Shown here: piece by piece, positions 25,092 to 27,446 of the stretch
Numbering within the stretch: position 1 is the first letter of the stretch
Layout of the letters: each line of letters starts with the position of its first letter
Source of the DNA: a virus
Direction: 5' to 3' (one strand)
IMG/VR virus record: IMGVR_UViG_3300032242_001258
Location: 1 to 27,446 of that record
DNA length: 27,446 nt
The notes under the pieces: generated by a model
Database searches by the model: none
Seen by the model: the letters and a program-made list of their open reading frames with translations, nothing else
What the model was told of the DNA's origin: nothing
Position numbers and translations under genes: made by a program

Positions 25092-25508
25092 CTATTTGAT
25101 TTTGATTTGCTTTGGCTTTTTTGCTTCTGGTACTTCTCTTTCAAGCATAATACAAAGCATTCCATTTTCAACTTCTGCACTCTTAACTTCGATATATTCA
25201 GCTAATGAAAATGTGCGGGTAAATTTACGTGTTGCAATCCCCTTGTGAATAAACTTATCTTCTTTATCTGTTTCAATATCTCCCTTTACAGTAAGAGTTT
25301 GATCTTCTACAGATACGGATAGGTCATCTTTTGAGAATCCCGCCACCGCTATATCAATACAGAAGTTATCATCATCAATTTTAATGATGTTAAATGGTGG
25401 GTATGATTGATTAATTGCGTTTTGATGAACTTGATTCATCTGTGCTATTTGGCGATTATAGCCAATAAAAAAGGGATCATTAAAAAGATCCCATAGGTTG
25501 TTTGTCAT
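25092..25508 (-). CDS. Small heat-shock protein (Hsp20/alpha-crystallin)
   Basis: 138 aa. PPFNIIKIDDDNFCIDIAVA starts the alpha-crystallin domain, with GFSKDDLSVSVEDQTL and FTRTFSLAEYI, and the C-terminal I-x-I motif (IKIK) that docks to neighbouring subunits. An ATP-independent holdase preventing aggregation. Hsp20 genes also occur in cyanophages. AAAAGGAGCAAAT precedes the ATG. Confidence 0.93.
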   Translation of the reverse strand: MTNNLWDLFNDPFFIGYNRQIAQMNQVHQNAINQSYPPFNIIKIDDDNFCIDIAVAGFSKDDLSVSVEDQTLTVKGDIETDKEDKFIHKGIATRKFTRTFSLAEYIEVKSAEVENGMLCIMLEREVPEAKKPKQIKIK

Positions 25509-25568
25509 AATTTGCTCCTTTTAAGCGAGTTATTTAAATTCAGGCCCCTATAGGCAACCTGTATATAC

Positions 25569-25598
25569 ATTATATCAAACTGTTAGAGTTATTGTCAA
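25569..25598 (-). promoter_or_regulatory. Perfect consensus promoter of hsp20
   Basis: On the minus strand: TTGACA, 18-base spacer, TATAAT, overlapping the last codons of the 350-aa gene. Confidence 0.9.
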
Positions 25599-26647
25599 AT
25601 AGTTGTGTTGTTAGAAGATCTGTTTCCGTACCCCGCAGATGGCTTGCCATCGTTTTCATATGTCGCTCTTGACGGGAAATAGTATCTTGCGTCTTGCATT
25701 GTTGAATTAAATTCTGGACCCATTTGACCTTTATTTGATGGTGCAAAAACACCAGACCAAATTGAATCACCTTTTTCCATATTCTTTTCTCTTTCAACAA
25801 TTGCACGAGACCATGCATATCCTGCATCTCCGCCCCATGCGTACCACATAACTTTACCATGTGAAGGCTTATCCCACTCTTTACCCTGCTTGTCAACTTC
25901 ATGACGTGAGAAGAATGAATACATACGCTTTACAGTATCAAGACTTAAAGATTCTCCGTTAACAATTTGACGGGCTCTGCCCCAACCTACAGCTGGACCA
26001 GCTCCAGTTGCTTTGCCGTCTTCTTTCCATTTAATTGCTTTGTGTGCTGCAGCCTTCATGCCTGCATTTGGTTTATAGCCAGAATCTGATTTCTTTACTT
26101 CTTTAGGGATGCAGTCTGGAACAGTTTTACCGTTCTTTTCTTTTGTACCTGCATACTCATAGCCATCCCAACAAGGACCTTGACCCTTGGTCATGCAACT
26201 TAAACACTTTTCTTCATCAGAAATATAATGATGATCATTTCCTAAATCATCACATCCGCATGTCATACATTTATTCACTACGTTATTCTCCTTATATTCC
26301 TCTGGGGTTTTAGTTGTCCTAACCTCATCGCTGAGTAGGTCTATTTTGGGGTTATCTAGGCCTTTAAGAGCCTCTTCTGCTTCTGCCCTAGTCAAGTAGC
26401 AGCCTATTGATTGACCCGTTCCAGACTTCATTATAGCATATCCATGCTGACAATCTGGAGTATTAAATTCAATTGACCAACCGTCTCCACCTGTAAATAT
26501 CATTTTCTTTACATCTGGTACGTTTGTATATAAAGCACCTAATTGTGCCTGAGCCTGGGCTTTAGACGGATGTGTTCCAACAACCTTACCAGTAGCAGTA
26601 ACTACTACTTGATACTTATTACCTTCACGTCTAATATTATATGGCAT
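25595..26647 (-). CDS. Multidomain phage protein, possibly virion-associated
   Basis: 350 aa. Residues 1-42 form a small module (KYQVVVTATGKVVGTHPSKA then QAQLGALY) common in phage proteins; a Cys-rich section with three CxxC-type pairs follows at about 125-160; then a domain with AGMKAAAHKAIKWKEDG, GWGRARQIV and MWYAWGGDAGYAWS. Near the end SIWSGVFAP echoes the WxGxFAP of the 268-aa protein. Leaderless: TATAAT lies six bases before ATG. Function unknown. Confidence 0.75.
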   Translation of the reverse strand: MPYNIRREGNKYQVVVTATGKVVGTHPSKAQAQAQLGALYTNVPDVKKMIFTGGDGWSIEFNTPDCQHGYAIMKSGTGQSIGCYLTRAEAEEALKGLDNPKIDLLSDEVRTTKTPEEYKENNVVNKCMTCGCDDLGNDHHYISDEEKCLSCMTKGQGPCWDGYEYAGTKEKNGKTVPDCIPKEVKKSDSGYKPNAGMKAAAHKAIKWKEDGKATGAGPAVGWGRARQIVNGESLSLDTVKRMYSFFSRHEVDKQGKEWDKPSHGKVMWYAWGGDAGYAWSRAIVEREKNMEKGDSIWSGVFAPSNKGQMGPEFNSTMQDARYYFPSRATYENDGKPSAGYGNRSSNNTTI

Positions 26648-26653
26648 ACACTA

Positions 26654-26683
26654 ATTATACCTTATTTACTATAATTCAGCCAA
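26654..26683 (-). promoter_or_regulatory. Leaderless promoter of 25595-26647
   Basis: On the minus strand: TTGGCT, 18-base spacer, TATAAT, six bases, ATG 26647. The -35 matches 4 of 6. Confidence 0.6.
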
Positions 26684-26917
26684 TATTTCATCATCTGGTT
26701 TTTTGGGATCATTATCTGTATATAATGCTTTTAGTGTCTTTTTATTTTCCACCCTCTGAACTGATTCCCCCATGCCAATAACAAACATGACTGTGGGAAT
26801 AATAATCTCTATGGGTATATTTGGAAAGCTTTTATTTAAATAAATAATTAAAGCTGAAATATACCCAGAGACTCTTGACGGATGTTTTTTAATATATTTA
26901 GATATTTTATTAAGCAT
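26669..26917 (-). CDS. Small membrane protein, holin candidate
   Basis: 82 aa with two hydrophobic segments (SGYISALIIYLNKSF and IIIPTVMFVIGMG) between a basic N-terminus and a charged tail, a layout compatible with class II holins. It overlaps the upstream gene by one base. No lysin is present in the window to confirm. Confidence 0.6.
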   Translation of the reverse strand: MLNKISKYIKKHPSRVSGYISALIIYLNKSFPNIPIEIIIPTVMFVIGMGESVQRVENKKTLKALYTDNDPKKPDDEILAEL

Positions 26918-27204
26918 TAATCTATTGCTTTCTTGTCTACAGATTTAAATGCAGCATTAATTTCTTTAACAGTTAGTTTACCATCATCTAAGAATCCACG
27001 AGCAAGTTTTTCAACTACTGTGGCTACTCCTAAAGTTCCTGCTAAAATCACTGCCTTAATTGTGCTTATGCCAACAACTGCACCAGCACCTATGATGCTT
27101 AAACCAGAAGCAGCAAATACTGCCACTATTCTGGCAAGTACATTAGTTACGCTTGCTGTTACACCACTTCCAAGTTGTTCTGGTTCTTGTATTACTTTAG
27201 CCAT
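26917..27204 (-). CDS. Small membrane protein, holin candidate
   Basis: 95 aa with two membrane helices (IVAVFAASGLSIIGAGAVVG and AVILAGTLGVATVVEKL) and a C-terminal DDGKLTVKEINAAF stretch similar to an EF-hand loop. GGAGTAATAA before the ATG. Function unknown; candidates include holin or anti-holin. Confidence 0.65.
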   Translation of the reverse strand: MAKVIQEPEQLGSGVTASVTNVLARIVAVFAASGLSIIGAGAVVGISTIKAVILAGTLGVATVVEKLARGFLDDGKLTVKEINAAFKSVDKKAID

Positions 27205-27207
27205 TTA

Positions 27208-27390
27208 TTACTCCTTTCCCTTTGGATTTCTTAATCTATATGTTGCAATCCATAAGAAGATAGAGATAAGAATTGCATCTCCAACAACTGTCTTTGCAGA
27301 TCCCGTCAAAACTAACCATGCAGAGAATAGACCAACGAAAGTCCAAATCTGATTGGCTAGGTCTGACAATAAACCTTTAATTAATTTCAT
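27208..27390 (-). CDS. Small membrane protein
   Basis: 60 aa with two membrane helices (IWTFVGLFSAWLVLTG and AILISIFLWIATY) and a basic end. GGAGG upstream; ATGA overlap with the partial gene before. Third member of the probable membrane cassette. Confidence 0.7.
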   Translation of the reverse strand: MKLIKGLLSDLANQIWTFVGLFSAWLVLTGSAKTVVGDAILISIFLWIATYRLRNPKGKE

Positions 27391-27446
27391 TTGCCGAACC
27401 TCCTTCTAAGTGCTACTATTTGTCCTACGACAACTGTAGTCACTAA
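27387..27446 (-). CDS. Partial gene, C-terminus only
   Basis: Nineteen codons and a stop (TGA) are inside the window: VTTVVVGQIVALRRRFGK at the end. A hydrophobic stretch followed by basic residues. The rest lies beyond the right edge. Confidence 0.6.
   Translation of the reverse strand, partial: LVTTVVVGQIVALRRRFGK

Noticed and set aside
25570-25902. Minus-strand 110-codon frame
   Set aside because: Out-of-frame shadow of the 350-aa gene, with no ribosome-binding site.
1-27446. Insertion sequence or integrase
   Set aside because: No transposase, integrase or terminal inverted repeats were recognised.

Overview
The window looks like part of a tailed-phage genome (or a prophage or plasmid-like relative) from an AT-rich actinobacterial host. 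Evidence for a phage: dozens of very small, tightly packed, overlapping genes on two opposed strands, eight tRNA genes, and phage-type families such as a TIGR03299/DUF932-like protein, an Api92/DUF1281-like protein, dUTPase and pyrimidine-dimer glycosylase. Evidence for an actinobacterial host: a WhiB protein, an Lsr2-like DNA-binding protein, a DUF7455-like zinc protein, a mycobacterial-type AhpC/AhpD pair, and several leaderless genes. The low GC content suggests an aquatic low-GC actinobacterium rather than a soil actinomycete, but that is inference. No capsid, portal, terminase or polymerase gene is recognised.

Left arm (about 1-10370, plus strand): more than thirty small genes, most of unknown function and many with zinc-binding cysteine pairs. 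Gaps between them carry repeated regulatory elements: eight copies of an unusual promoter (TGTCRGTGG, exactly 7 bases, then TANAAT), seven perfect TGTGA-N6-TCACA palindromes of the CRP/GlxR type, and six TTACGA elements. A tRNA-Asp lies in the middle. The arm ends with a strong promoter driving a short non-coding RNA with a perfect terminator.

Central gap (about 10370-11080): no convincing gene. It contains a cluster of DnaA boxes (three perfect TGTGGATAA copies plus variants, some at 11-base spacing), 10-base tandem repeats and AT-rich DNA. It is a candidate replication origin, or a DnaA-titrating site, at the point where the two gene arms converge.

Right arm (about 11080-27446, minus strand): small genes mixed with recognisable enzymes and stress proteins. 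Nucleotide and DNA care: dUTPase, two MazG-like/DUF proteins, pyrimidine-dimer glycosylase. Protein care: GroES, Hsp20, an HslV-like Ntn hydrolase, a secreted subtilase. Redox defence: thioredoxin, a glutathione-peroxidase-like protein, AhpC, AhpD, Dps and a CDGSH-like protein. Regulation: WhiB. Seven tRNAs (Asn, Ile, Met, Asp, then Arg, Leu, Lys) are interleaved with ahpC-ahpD in one apparent operon. That operon starts from a near-perfect promoter and opens with an undescribed structured RNA closed by a 13-bp helix. Small membrane proteins at the far right may belong to a lysis cassette.

Together the right arm reads as a kit for keeping host proteins, nucleotides and translation working under oxidative and UV stress during infection. 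The left arm reads as an early or host-takeover region controlled by a shared, repeated promoter and operator grammar.
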